In this document: piece by piece, positions 17,349 through 28,694 of the stretch
Numbering within the stretch: position 1 is the first letter of the stretch
How the letters are laid out: the number at the start of each line of letters is the position of its first letter
Assembly (NCBI RefSeq): GCF_002266465.3
Contig: NZ_CP029427.2
Span: 3,846,501-3,910,500 of the forward strand
Direction: 5' to 3'
DNA length: 64,000 nt
Origin: Bradyrhizobium symbiodeficiens
GTDB taxonomy: Bacteria; Pseudomonadota; Alphaproteobacteria; Rhizobiales; Xanthobacteraceae
Program-made: the position numbers and the translations under genes
Notes under the pieces: generated by a model
What the model was told of the DNA's origin: nothing
The model's database searches: none
The model's input: only the letters and a program-made list of their open reading frames with translations

Positions 17349-19457
17349 ATGCGCCCCAGCCTGCTCAATCCGCTGTTTGCCCCCGTGACCAGCCTGCCCG
17401 GCGTCGGTCCGAAACAGGACAAGCTGCTGCAGTACCTGCTCAGCCGCAGCGAGACGCCGCGACTGGTCGACCTGTTGCTGCATCTGCCGAGCCAGGTCAT
17501 CGACCGCCGCGCCCGGCCGAAGATCCGCGACGCGGCGGTCGGAACCATGGTGACGCTGGAGGTCACCGTCGACCGCCACCGCCCGCCCCCGCCGCGCAGC
17601 GCGCGCGCGCCGTATCTGGTCTATGCCAGCGACGACACCGGCGACGTCGTGCTGACCTTCTTCCGCGCCAAGCCCGGCTATGTCGAAAAGCTGCTGCCAA
17701 TCGGAGAGAAGCGCTATGTCTCCGGCACGCTGCAGATGTACGACGGCACGCCGCAGATGGTGCATCCCGATCGCGTGCTCGACGAGGAGGCCATTTCAAA
17801 GCTCTCCGGCATCGATCCGGTCTATCCGCTGACGGAGGGCCTCGCGCTCGGCTCGCTGCGCCGCGCAGTCGCGCAGGCGCTGCTCAAGCTACCTGCCCTG
17901 CCGGAATGGATCAGCCCGGAGGTCATGCGCCGCTGCAATTTTCCTGCAATCACCGAGGCGTTCAACCGCGTCCATCAGCCGGTCGAACTGACGGACATCC
18001 TGCCCGATCAGCCGTTCTGGTCGCGCCTGGCCTTTGACGAACTGCTCGCCGGCCAGCTCGCGCTCGCGCTGATCCGGGCGCAGCTGCGCCGGCCGGCCGG
18101 CGTGCGCAATGCCGGCGACGGTCACCTGCGCAACAAGATCATCGACGCGCTGCCCTATGCATTGACGGTGTCCCAGCGTGACGCGGCCGCGGCGATCGCC
18201 AGCGATCTGCAGCAGCCCCTACGCATGCTCAGGCTGCTGCAGGGCGATGTCGGCTCCGGCAAGACCGTGGTCGCGCTGCTGGCCGCGGCAGCCGTCACGG
18301 AAGTCGGCAAGCAGGCGGCGCTGATGGCGCCGACCGAAATCCTGGCGCGCCAGCACATCAAGACCATCGCCCCTCTCGCCGAACGGGCCGGCATGCGGGT
18401 GGCGATCCTCACCGGCCGCGAGAAAGGCAAGGAGCGGCGTGAATTGCTGGCGCAGCTCGAAGCCGGCGAAATCGACCTGCTCGTCGGCACCCATGCGCTG
18501 ATCCAGGACGACGTGATCTTCCACGATCTCGCCCTCGCCATCGTCGACGAGCAGCACCGCTTCGGCGTGCGCGAACGGCTCGCGCTGACATCCAAGGGCG
18601 AGGCGGTCGACGTGCTGGTGCTGAGCGCGACGCCGATCCCGCGCACGCTGGTGCTGACTTATTTCGGCGACATGGACATCTCCGAGCTGCGAGAAAAGCC
18701 CGCCGGCCGCCAGCCGATCGAAACCCGCACCATCTCGATCAGCCGTCTCGCCGAGGTCACGGACAGCATCGGCCGGGCCCTGGAGGCCGGCAAGCTGGTC
18801 TACTGGATCTGCCCGCTGGTCGAGGAATCCGAGGCCGAAGGCACCGAGCACCTCACCAACGCGACCAAACGTTTCGAGAGCCTGCAGAAACGGTTCGGCG
18901 AGCGCGTCGGCCTCGTCCACGGCCAAATGAAAGGAGCCGAGAAGGACCGCGTGATGGGCCAGTTCGCTGCCCACGAGATCGGCCTCCTGGTCGCGACCAC
19001 CGTGGTCGAGGTCGGCGTCGACGTGCCGGCGGCGACCATCATGGTGATCGAGAATGCCGAGCGCTTCGGCCTTGCCCAGTTGCACCAGTTGCGCGGCCGG
19101 ATCGGACGCGGCTCGGAAGCCTCGACCTGCCTGCTGCTCTACTCGGAACCGCTCGGCGAGATGTCGAAGGCGCGGCTGAAGGTGATCCGCGAGACCACCG
19201 ACGGTTTTCGCATCGCCGAGGAGGATTTGAAGCTGCGCGGCGAAGGGGACGTGCTGGGCGTGCGCCAGAGCGGCCTGCCCGGCTACCGCATCGCGCGCTC
19301 GGAGGTCCACGGCCAGCTCATCACCCAAGCGAGAGACGAGGCGCTGCGGATCCTCAAGGACGATCCCAAGCTGAAGGGCGAGCGCGGCGAGGCGCTGCGC
19401 TGCCTTTTGTATCTGTACGAGCGCGACGAAGCGATCCCGCTGATCGGGGCGGGTTAG
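17349..19457 (+). CDS. recG: ATP-dependent DNA helicase RecG
   Basis: A 702-residue branch-migration helicase for stalled forks and recombination intermediates. The N-terminal wedge (OB) domain includes GTMVTLEVTVDRH and YVSGTLQMYDG. The helicase core has LQGDVGSGKTVVALLAA (Walker A), IVDEQHRFGVRERLAL (motif II), LSATPIPRTL, VVEVGVDVP and LHQLRGRIGRG. The C-terminus is typical. The stop overlaps the 3' end of the convergent dehydrogenase gene by 4 bases. Confidence 0.95.
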   Translation: MRPSLLNPLFAPVTSLPGVGPKQDKLLQYLLSRSETPRLVDLLLHLPSQVIDRRARPKIRDAAVGTMVTLEVTVDRHRPPPPRSARAPYLVYASDDTGDVVLTFFRAKPGYVEKLLPIGEKRYVSGTLQMYDGTPQMVHPDRVLDEEAISKLSGIDPVYPLTEGLALGSLRRAVAQALLKLPALPEWISPEVMRRCNFPAITEAFNRVHQPVELTDILPDQPFWSRLAFDELLAGQLALALIRAQLRRPAGVRNAGDGHLRNKIIDALPYALTVSQRDAAAAIASDLQQPLRMLRLLQGDVGSGKTVVALLAAAAVTEVGKQAALMAPTEILARQHIKTIAPLAERAGMRVAILTGREKGKERRELLAQLEAGEIDLLVGTHALIQDDVIFHDLALAIVDEQHRFGVRERLALTSKGEAVDVLVLSATPIPRTLVLTYFGDMDISELREKPAGRQPIETRTISISRLAEVTDSIGRALEAGKLVYWICPLVEESEAEGTEHLTNATKRFESLQKRFGERVGLVHGQMKGAEKDRVMGQFAAHEIGLLVATTVVEVGVDVPAATIMVIENAERFGLAQLHQLRGRIGRGSEASTCLLLYSEPLGEMSKARLKVIRETTDGFRIAEEDLKLRGEGDVLGVRQSGLPGYRIARSEVHGQLITQARDEALRILKDDPKLKGERGEALRCLLYLYERDEAIPLIGAG

Positions 19458-20383
19458 CCCCCTGCCCTTCGTCGCCCGACTTCGTAAGCCGCCACATGCG
19501 CGCGAGCCAGATCCAGCAGCGGTGTCTCGATGCCGAGCGTACGGGCTCGATTGGCCATATCGCCCAGAATATGCTCCGCCTCGGTGATCGAGCCGCGCTC
19601 GATATCGCGCAGCATCGAGGCTTTCAGCGGAGAGTCCAAGGTCGTGAAGAGCTTCCGGTCAAACTCGATGAACGGCGCGCGTGGCTCGAAACCCGAAGCC
19701 GTTGCGACCGCGCAGCATTCAGCAAACAGGCGAAAAATGGACTGCTCGCCGTTGGGCACGGCCAGGATGTCTCCGATGCTTGCGCGCATTAGGCAGGTGA
19801 TGCCGGCGAGCGTCGAGAGCTGGACGAATTTCTCCCACATGTCCTGCATGATTGCTTCGCTGGCACGCACGTCGATACCGGGGACCTGGAGCAGCTTCTC
19901 CAGCGCGAGCGCACGCTCGCTCAGCGCGCCTCCTACCTCACCGAAGACGATCGTTTGATTGGCCATGAAGTGAACGACACGACCATCCGCATCGAGCCCG
20001 GCGCTGACATTCGCGAGCCCCCCGAGCACGTGCGCGGCGCCGAACCTGGTGGTGAGAGCGTCGATATGTTTCAAGCCGTTGAGTATCGGAAGAACCATCG
20101 TGCTGAGTCCGATGGCGGGCGCAAACTGGCTCATCGCGTCATCGAGCGAGTAGGCTTTCACGCCGACCAGCACGACATCGAACGGCTCCCTGAGATCGCC
20201 GGCCGCAAGAAGCTTCGGCTGCACGGCGAAGTCACCGTGCGGGCTGACGACCTGGAGTCCGTTCCGCCGCAATTGCTCCGCCCGCTTCTCGCGCACAAGA
20301 AAGCTCACGTCTCGGCCTGCTCGCACGAGGCAAGCACCGTAATAGCCGCCCAGCGCGCCCGCGCCGATCACCAGCACTCTCAT
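19454..20383 (-). CDS. 2-dehydropantoate 2-reductase (ketopantoate reductase family)
   Basis: A 309-residue NADP-dependent enzyme of the ApbA/PanE family, which reduces 2-dehydropantoate to pantoate in pantothenate synthesis. The Rossmann motif GAGALGGYYGACL is at the N-terminus. KAYSLDDA, LPILNGLKHIDAL and the helical C-terminal domain with KFVQLSTLAG fit. The ATG at 20383 has a GGGAG site before it; an upstream in-frame start adds 13 hydrophobic residues and is less likely. Many genomes carry several paralogues, so it need not be the main PanE. Confidence 0.8.
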   Translation of the reverse strand: MRVLVIGAGALGGYYGACLVRAGRDVSFLVREKRAEQLRRNGLQVVSPHGDFAVQPKLLAAGDLREPFDVVLVGVKAYSLDDAMSQFAPAIGLSTMVLPILNGLKHIDALTTRFGAAHVLGGLANVSAGLDADGRVVHFMANQTIVFGEVGGALSERALALEKLLQVPGIDVRASEAIMQDMWEKFVQLSTLAGITCLMRASIGDILAVPNGEQSIFRLFAECCAVATASGFEPRAPFIEFDRKLFTTLDSPLKASMLRDIERGSITEAEHILGDMANRARTLGIETPLLDLARAHVAAYEVGRRRAGG

Positions 20384-20443
20384 TCGAACTCCCACGACAA
20401 AGAACAGCGCCCGCAAGATCAATAACAGATGAGTTCGGCGACG

Positions 20444-21301
20444 TCAGGATTTCGTCCGCGCGATCCCCGCAGCGAAGGCCTTCATCAGGTCGGCATCCAC
20501 GGCATCGCCATTTGCATCCTCGGCGAGATACTCGAACCATCTCGCAAAACCTTCATAGATCTGGCTGGCCGGATGATCGGCGCCGAGAAAGCCGGAAATC
20601 TCCCGCATCTCGGCAACCCAGCGATAGGCCTTCGGAATCATGTCAGGCAGCGCGACCTCGAGCCGCGCCAGGATGGCAGGCTGGCTCAGCGCCAGTTCGT
20701 CACGCAACGCGTCCGCAGCGCCTGCTTTGGTCGCCGCGACCACCATGGCCGAGCCGATGCCGGCGAGGCCCTTGACGATGCCGGCGTAGGACATTTTCAG
20801 AGCGGACGCCGCGCCGACCGGGCCTTCGACGATGCGGACGTCGAGGCCGAAATCCTTCAGCACTGCGACGTCCCTGGCGTGCTCGCCGGACATGTAGAAG
20901 GCCGGGCTCTTAGCCCCCGGCTGCGGCGGAAAGCCGATGATGCCGCCATCGACGAACGGCGCCTGCGCCGAGCCGATGATCTCCTCGATCCCGCGCACGG
21001 TATCGACATTGACCGCATTGCAATCGACCACGATCGGCTTCTTCTTGCGCCTGACGATCAGAGCCGCCAGCCGCTTAGCCAGCGCGACGGCTTCGCCCGG
21101 CGGCACGATCGAGAGGATGATGTCGGCGTCCGCGATCGCATCGTCATCGGCGCCCACCATGCCGGCGTCTGCTGCGCGCTTGCGCGTCGCCTCGCTCCGC
21201 CCTTCCAAGGACGTCAACACCCGCACGCCATGCTCACTGAGGCGGCGGGCGACGGCGCTGCCCATGGCGCCGGGCGCGAGGATCGCAATGGTCTTGGACA
21301 T
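20444..21301 (-). CDS. NAD(P)-dependent oxidoreductase, 6PGDH/beta-hydroxyacid type with DUF1932-like C-terminus
   Basis: A 285-residue protein. The N-terminal Rossmann domain starts TIAILAPGAMGSAVARRL, an altered GxGxMG. DADIILSIVPPGEA and DGGIIGFPPQPG follow as in 3-hydroxyisobutyrate dehydrogenase relatives. The helical C-terminal part starting LKMSYAGIVKGLAG resembles the DUF1932 domain. The catalytic lysine position matches that segment (LKMSYAG). The substrate is unknown. It lies 60 bases upstream of the ketopantoate reductase gene on the same strand. Confidence 0.72.
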   Translation of the reverse strand: MSKTIAILAPGAMGSAVARRLSEHGVRVLTSLEGRSEATRKRAADAGMVGADDDAIADADIILSIVPPGEAVALAKRLAALIVRRKKKPIVVDCNAVNVDTVRGIEEIIGSAQAPFVDGGIIGFPPQPGAKSPAFYMSGEHARDVAVLKDFGLDVRIVEGPVGAASALKMSYAGIVKGLAGIGSAMVVAATKAGAADALRDELALSQPAILARLEVALPDMIPKAYRWVAEMREISGFLGADHPASQIYEGFARWFEYLAEDANGDAVDADLMKAFAAGIARTKS

Positions 21302-21406
21302 CGTGCACTCCAGATCGAACGCCGAGCGAGGGCGCTCAGCTCAATCGGAGACTAGCAGAGGATGCCGATGTGCGCGTGACCGCGGCCATCCCGCAGGGGA
21401 ATGGCC

Positions 21407-22177
21407 CTACTCCACCTTCGCAGGCTCGGGCTGGAGCGCCGCCGCATTGGCGATGCGCGCGGCATGCGCCATGCCCGCGAGCGCGGCGGCTTTCTTCGTG
21501 TCGGGTGCGGCGCCTGGCTGCACCACGCCGGCCGACATGATCAGGGTCGCGGCATCCTCGGTGCTGAGATCGACCTCGACGATCTTGCTCTTGGGCACGT
21601 AGAAGAAGAATCCCGTGGTCGGGTTCGGCGAGCAGGGCAGAAACACCGAGACATGCTCCTCCTGTCCCGGCAGGCTGCGCGCAACCTCTTCGTTCGGCGA
21701 CTGCGAGATCAGCACGATCGACCACATGCCCGGTGACGGAAACTCGACCAGGCCGACCTTGCGGAAGCTCGAACCCTTGCCCGAGAACAGCGTCTCGAAC
21801 ACCTGCTTCAGGCCGCGATAGATGGCGCGTACCGCCGGGATCCGGCCGAGGAAGGTCTCGCCGACATCGACCAGCGTCCGGCCGATCAGATTGGCAGCGA
21901 GGAAACCGACCAGCGTCAGCATGAAGAATGCGACCACCAGTCCCCAGCCGGGAATGACGTAGGGCAGATAGGTTTCCGGACGATAGGCCAGCGGCACGAA
22001 CGGCCGCACCACACCGTCGACCCAGGTGACGAACCACCAGACCAGATACAGTGTGATGGCGATCGGCCCCGTCACCACGAGGCCAGTCAGAAAATAGTTG
22101 CGGAAGCGGCCCATCAGGCCGGTATGCGGCTCCGGGAGGGGATCAAGAGGCGCAGGCGCGTCGTCGCGGGGGTTCAT
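21407..22177 (-). CDS. DUF502 family membrane protein
   Basis: A 256-residue protein with two membrane segments near the N-terminus (FLTGLVVTGPIAITLYLVWWFV and LVVAFFMLTLVGFLAANLIG). The DUF502 signature region follows: IPAVRAIYRGLKQVFETLFS, FPSPGMWSIVLISQ and FLPCSPNPTTGFFFYVPKSKI. The C-terminus is Ala-rich. DUF502 proteins have no firm role in bacteria. The ATG at 22177 is preferred over an upstream in-frame start. It lies 84 bases downstream of glmS on the same strand. Confidence 0.85.
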   Translation of the reverse strand: MNPRDDAPAPLDPLPEPHTGLMGRFRNYFLTGLVVTGPIAITLYLVWWFVTWVDGVVRPFVPLAYRPETYLPYVIPGWGLVVAFFMLTLVGFLAANLIGRTLVDVGETFLGRIPAVRAIYRGLKQVFETLFSGKGSSFRKVGLVEFPSPGMWSIVLISQSPNEEVARSLPGQEEHVSVFLPCSPNPTTGFFFYVPKSKIVEVDLSTEDAATLIMSAGVVQPGAAPDTKKAAALAGMAHAARIANAAALQPEPAKVE

Positions 22178-22261
22178 TCGGGTTCCAGGTCGGTCGCAGC
22201 TCACAAGCTAGGGTCTTCTAGCAGGTTTTGGAAGACCGCGACCGATTGATATCCCCTTTGC

Positions 22262-24088
<1,827 letters not shown>

Positions 24089-24140
24089 GCGGATCACTAT
24101 CCCCCAAATCGTCGAAAAATCGCCTAAACGACGCGCTCGA

Positions 24141-24193
24141 TTCTTAGCGAATTTGCTAAGAAAACAGATACTCAATAATTATTGCTAATTGAG
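24141..24193. promoter_or_regulatory. paired inverted repeats upstream of glmS
   Basis: In an AT-rich stretch about 50-105 bases before the glmS start, TTCTTAGC and GCTAAGAA (24141-24162) form perfect 8-bp arms around GAATTT. A second pair CTCAAT / ATTGAG spans 24171-24193 and encloses AATAATTATT. They are placed to act as operators or as an mRNA leader structure for glmS. No known regulator site was recognised. Confidence 0.4.
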
Positions 24194-24297
24194 ACAGCAC
24201 AGCGTGGCCTGCTCGACCGCGTCGAATTGTCGGCGTTAAACCGCGTCGATTAACTCCTTGTCAATCAAATTGGCCAACGATTCCCCTTCAGGGAGTT

Positions 24298-24534
24298 ATG
24301 GCCATGAAGGGCTCATCCGACCGCAAAGGCTTGTCATCGACTTTGGTGCGCGCCAGCGAGACCACAGGCACGCACCTTGCGCATTGGCCGCCGCCCCTGC
24401 GCGCCATGGAGCGCGGCAAGGAAAGCAAGCCCGCCCTCGTCACGCAGTCCGCCGGCGAACCGGCAAAGCGTGCCAGGCCGCGCGGCTGGCGCCTGACGCG
24501 CGCGATGGTTTCGGACGTCGCCGACGACGACTAG
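24298..24534 (+). CDS. small basic hypothetical protein
   Basis: A 78-residue Arg/Lys-rich ORF between glmS and glmU on the opposite strand, with AGGGAG before the first of two ATGs (24298, 24304). It ends RLTRAMVSDVADDD. No domain is recognised. The ribosome site supports it, but the composition is low-information and it may not be real. Confidence 0.4.
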   Translation: MAMKGSSDRKGLSSTLVRASETTGTHLAHWPPPLRAMERGKESKPALVTQSAGEPAKRARPRGWRLTRAMVSDVADDD

Positions 24535-24540
24535 CCCCGC

Positions 24541-25895
24541 TTATTTCTCAGTCTTGTTGCCGCCCGTCTTCAGTTCGCGATAGCGCGCAGCGCCGCCTTC
24601 GCGGATGGTCTGCTGGTTGCGCTCCAGCGCCATGGCATCGTCAGGGACGTCTTTCGTGATCACCGAGCCGGAGCCGATATAGGCTCCGTTGCCGATCTTC
24701 ACGGGGCGACCAGCGAGGAATTGGTGCCGACGAAGGCGCCCTGCCCGATGACAGTCTTGTGCTTCTTGAAGCCGTCGTAGTTGCAGGTGATGGTGCCGGC
24801 GCCGATGTTGGAATTGGCGCCGACGGTGGCATCGCCGATGTAGGAGAGATGATTGACCTTCACGCCGGCTCCCAGCGTCGCCGCCTTGGTCTCCACGAAA
24901 TTGCCGATGCGCGCGCCGTCGCCGAGCGAGGTGCCGGGCCTTAAGCGCGCATAGGGCCCGATCGAAACGTTCTTGCCCAGCGTCGCCTGCACGATGTGCG
25001 AAAAGGAATGAATCACGGTGCCGTCGGCGATCGACACGCCGGGGCCGATCACCACGAAAGGCTCGATGGTGACGTCCTTGCCGAACACCGTGTCGGCGGC
25101 GAGATGAACGGTCTCGGGCGCGATCAGCGTGACGCCGGCCTCCATCGCAGCTTTCCGCAAGCGGGCCTGCATCACGGCTTCGGCTTCGGCGAGCTGCGCC
25201 TTGGTGTTGATGCCGCGCACTTCATCCTCGCTGGTCTCGATCACCACGGACTCCCATCCCTGCTCGCGGACGATGCCGACGGCATCGGTCAGATAATATT
25301 CGCCCTTGGAATTCCCATTGCCGATCTTGTCCAGGATTGCGAGCGCCCGGCGACCGTCGATCGCCATCACGCCGGCGTTGCACAGATCGATCTTGCGCTC
25401 TTCGGCGCTCGCATCGGCCTGCTCGCGGATCGCGACCAGACGTTCGCCCTCGACGATGAAGCGGCCATACCCCGTTGGATCAGCGGCGCGGAAGCCGAGC
25501 GCGGCGATCGCGGCGCCCCTGGCGAGCGGCGCGCGCAGCCGCGCAAAGGTCTCGGCCGAAATCAGGGGCGTATCGCCGAACGCAATCAGGAGATCGTCCA
25601 CGCCGCGTGCGATCGCCTCGCGTGCCGCCAGCACCGCATGCGCGGTGCCGAGCCGCTCGGCCTGCACGAAGGTGAGCGCGTCGGGCCTGATGCGCCTTGC
25701 CTCGTCCGCAACAGCCTGGTGATCGGGGCCGATCACGACAGCGAGCGAGGTGCCGGTTCCCTTGGGTGCAGCGGCCAGCACGTGGGCAAGCAAGGTCTGG
25801 TGGGCCACCGAATGCAGCACTTTCGGCAGGCGTGAGCGCATGCGCGTGCCTTCGCCGGCGGCGAGCACGATCGTGAGGCTGGAACGTGCGGTCAT
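24541..25895 (-). CDS. glmU: bifunctional GlmU (uridyltransferase/acetyltransferase), frameshifted near 3' end
   Basis: GlmU acetylates glucosamine-1-phosphate and then couples it to UTP to give UDP-GlcNAc. The N-terminal pyrophosphorylase has LAAGEGTRMRSRLPKVLH, and the C-terminal left-handed beta-helix has many hexapeptide repeats. The frame from 25895 stops at 24699 after TNSSLVAP, residue 398. The missing C-terminus continues in another frame (VKIGNGAYIGSGSVITKD ... ALERNQQTIREGG) to a TAA at 24541. One base is missing near 24702, where CCCCGTG stands for an expected CCCCGGTG. Since glmU is normally essential, a sequencing error is the first explanation; a real truncation would remove the last helix coils and tail. 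Confidence 0.85.
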
Positions 25896-26066
25896 CGAAA
25901 TCCTGTCAGATACGGCCGAATCAACTGGCGCGGCGGGCGGCGCGCCCTCAAGAGCTCTCGCCTTGCTACCCCCGCAAACGCCCGGAATTCAAGTGCGACG
26001 GGGTTTTCCTGTTAATGTTCCCTGATTGATTCGGGGAAGCCGGACAGGGCTGGGCACTTAACGTTC

Positions 26067-27432
26067 ATGGCAAAGGATTCCGACCCACTGGCGGATGCCT
26101 TCGGCACCAAGGAGACCGGCGGGCTGTTCTCCGGACTTGTGGCCGAGGAAAGCACGTTCGACCGCCGCATGATGTGGCGGCTGGGCTCATGGGGCGTGGC
26201 GGCCGTGGGTGCCGTCGTCATCGCGGTGATGGCCAACCAGGCCCAGCTCGGCTGGCGGCGCGACCAGCTTGCGTCCGCCGATCTCGCGCGCCAGGCGGAG
26301 CGGCTTCAGGTGCTGACCAAGGAAAGCCAGAACGAGGGCCCGCCGGCTCGCGGCCGCCATCGAGACGCTGAACACGGATCGTGACCGGCTCTATTCCCGC
26401 GTCACCGTCGTGGAGCAAGGGCTCGATTCCGTCACCGGCGCCATCGCCAAGCAGCCCATCACACCGCCGCAGGCTGGGAAGCCGCAGGATGCTGCGCCCA
26501 CGGCCCCCAGCGTCGCGCCGGTCGCCTCGACCCCCGCCTCCGCCGGCGACAAGCCGCGGACCGAGGCCGCCAAGGACACGCACAAGGAAACGGCGAAGGA
26601 AACGATCAAGGAGACTGCAAAGGAGCCGTCGAGCCTGCCGCCGCAGACTGCTGCCGCCGCCTCGCTCGTGCAGCCGCCGCTGGCAACGAATTCTGCGCTG
26701 CCGACGATTCCGCTGGTGCCCTCCAAGTCGATCATGGCGCCGCCCGACCCGGCCGCCTCGAAATTGATTCAGCCCGAGCCAAGCGAGAAGGCCGCCGAGC
26801 AGAAGGCCGAGCCGGCGCCCGCCCCGACCGAAGTCGTCGCGACAGCCGCGAAGGCGCCCGAGGCAACCGAAAATGATTCACCCGCCATCGCGGTTCAGCA
26901 GACGCGTTTCGCGATCGACCTCGGCGGCGCCAATTCGGTCGACGGCCTGCGCGCGCTCTGGCGCGGCCTGAGCAAATCCAATCCGGAGATCGCAGCGCTG
27001 CGGCCGATCATCATGATCAAGGAAGGCACCACCGGGCTCGGCATGCAGCTCCGCTTGGGGGCCGGCCCGCTGGTCAACGCCGCCGCCGCCGCAAAATTCT
27101 GCGCGATCCTCGCCGAGAACGACCGTCATTGCGAGACCACCGTGTTCGACGGCCAGCGCCTGTCGCTGCGTGGCGGCTCGGAGAAGGGGCAAGAGAAGTC
27201 CCAGGACAGAGTTTTGGAGAAGAACTCCGAGAAGCACCAGGACGCGGTCCCGCAAGCTGAAACCGCGCCCGTCGCAAAACCCGAGAAGCCGGAAAAGCGT
27301 CGCCGGGGCTATTCCTCCAAGCGCTCGTCGAAGCGCGAGGAGCCCGCACCAACGCCTGCGGCACAGCCCGCGCCGGCCAAACCGGAGGCCGCGTCGGCGG
27401 CATCGACACTGACGTCGTTCTTCCGCCGGTAG
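26067..27432 (+). CDS. single-pass membrane protein with Ala/Pro-rich linker, frameshifted
   Basis: Two overlapping frames make one gene. The first (from 26067) encodes MAKDSDPLADAFGTKETGG and a membrane segment (WGVAAVGAVVIAVMAN). It leaves frame near 26336, where GAGGGCCC stands for an expected GAGGCCC. The other frame then continues RRLAAAIETLNTDRDRLYSRV into a coiled coil and a long Ala/Pro/Lys/Glu linker with ETAKET repeats. A folded C-terminal domain follows (FAIDLGGANSVDGLRALWRG ... CAILAENDRHCETTVFDGQRL), resembling a SPOR-like fold. Total is about 454 residues. Function unknown; possibly envelope-linked. One inserted G explains the break. Confidence 0.65.
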
Positions 27433-27562
27433 TCCCGCCCCGGCGCAAACTGCTTGCGTACGGCGATCGGACGCTTGGACCTGAGTTGCCCTTTCGCCGC
27501 GGTTTTGCGTTCATTCACGGCGCGCGCCAAGCGTCGCCCCCTTCCTAAACGCACGAGCTTCG

Positions 27563-28003
27563 ATGAACGAACTGGATGATGTGCTGAGGCTTCCCGTCGC
27601 GGCGGGAACAGGATTGCTGATCGGCATCGACCGCGACATGAACGACAAGCCGGTGGGCATGAGGACCCTCGCGCTGGTCGCTCTCGGCTCCGCCGTGGTC
27701 TCGATCTCCGTGATCGAGTTCCAGAATCTGCGCGATCACCCGGATGCGATCTCCCGGGTCATTCAGGGCGTCGTTGCCGGAGTGCTGACCGGTGTCGGCT
27801 TCATCGGCGCCGGCGTCATCCTGCACGACGCCAAGGCGAAGACCGTGCACGGCCTCACGACCGCGGCGACGGTCTGGATCGCGGCAGGACTCGGCATCGC
27901 ATGCGCGCTGGGAGCCTGGCTGCTGGTTGGCGCTGCCATCGCCGTGACGCTGCTGGTGCTATTCGTGCTCGGCTGGGTCGAGCGACGGCGCGGATTGAAA
28001 TAG
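27563..28003 (+). CDS. MgtC/SapB-family membrane protein
   Basis: A 146-residue protein with four to five membrane segments and the MgtC signature: LLIGIDRDMNDKPVGMRTLALVALG followed by GVLTGVGFIGAGVILHD and VHGLTTAATVWIAAGLG. MgtC proteins help survival at low magnesium and, in pathogens, inside hosts. The usual LIGxERE segment reads LIGIDRD. It lacks the long C-terminal domain of MgtC, so it is the short SapB-like type. Confidence 0.85.
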   Translation: MNELDDVLRLPVAAGTGLLIGIDRDMNDKPVGMRTLALVALGSAVVSISVIEFQNLRDHPDAISRVIQGVVAGVLTGVGFIGAGVILHDAKAKTVHGLTTAATVWIAAGLGIACALGAWLLVGAAIAVTLLVLFVLGWVERRRGLK

Positions 28004-28077
28004 CGGGCATACCAAATGATACGGAAGAGATCGGCGTAAGACGGCAGTATCCGCGACGGATTTGATTCGGAGCGGAG

Positions 28078-28233
28078 ATGACGGACGCGAAGTTTCTGCG
28101 GGAGCAACTCGCACTGATCCGGGAACTGGCAGAGAAGGCGGATCCCTACATCAGGACGCGACTGCTCGCGTTGGCTGAGAAATACGAGCGACGGCTCGCG
28201 GACCAGAACCGGGCGACGCAAAGCCGGTTCTGA
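28078..28233 (+). CDS. 51-residue helical hypothetical protein
   Basis: An ORF starting ATGACGGACGCG with GGAGCGGAG just upstream. It encodes a charged, wholly helical small protein (REQLALIRELAEKADPYI, then RTRLLALAEKYERRLADQ). Codon use matches the host. It is a plausible real small gene between mgtC-like and a membrane protein gene. No function is recognised. Confidence 0.6.
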   Translation: MTDAKFLREQLALIRELAEKADPYIRTRLLALAEKYERRLADQNRATQSRF

Positions 28234-28313
28234 CGGCTCCTCGCGCGAGCCGGATCACTGGAAACATCACCTGCCCTGTTGCCTGCCCGCGCCATCCCGA
28301 CCATATTGCCGCC

Positions 28314-28694
28314 ATGACAAAAAAGCCCTTCCGCCTCTCGCCCTACCAGGTCCAGTTCCTGATCGTCGTCGGCTTCGCCTCGGTCGGCTATGCGCTTTAT
28401 CTGCGCTACCTCGCGATCGAGCTGTCGCAGGTCGCGCTCGCCTGCGACGCCGGGCTGCAGACGCTGCTCTGCAAGGCGCGGTCGGTCTCGACGGTGCTGT
28501 TCAAGAATTCGGTGTTTGGCATCGTCGCGCTGGTGGTTGCGACGCTGAACCTGATGCGGCCGTCGATCGTGCTGCTCACCGTCGGCATCGTCGCCGCCGG
28601 TCTGGGCATCGTGCTCTACAATGTCGTGCTGTCCGGCCTGGCGATCGGCCTGTTCATCCTTGGGTTTGCTCGGCCCGCGCCCGCCACAGCGTAA
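28314..28694 (+). CDS. four-helix hypothetical membrane protein
   Basis: A 126-residue protein with four hydrophobic segments: FLIVVGFASVGYALYLRYL, SVFGIVALVVATLNL, IVLLTVGIVAAGLGIVLY and VVLSGLAIGLFILGF. Two cysteines (ACDAGLQTLLCKA) lie in the first loop, probably periplasmic. The 3' end overlaps the convergent ndvC gene by 41 bases. No function is recognised. Confidence 0.65.
   Translation: MTKKPFRLSPYQVQFLIVVGFASVGYALYLRYLAIELSQVALACDAGLQTLLCKARSVSTVLFKNSVFGIVALVVATLNLMRPSIVLLTVGIVAAGLGIVLYNVVLSGLAIGLFILGFARPAPATA

Noticed and set aside
24089..24297. glmS ribozyme
   Set aside because: The ribozyme is a Gram-positive feature and its pseudoknot core was not seen; only inverted repeats are present.
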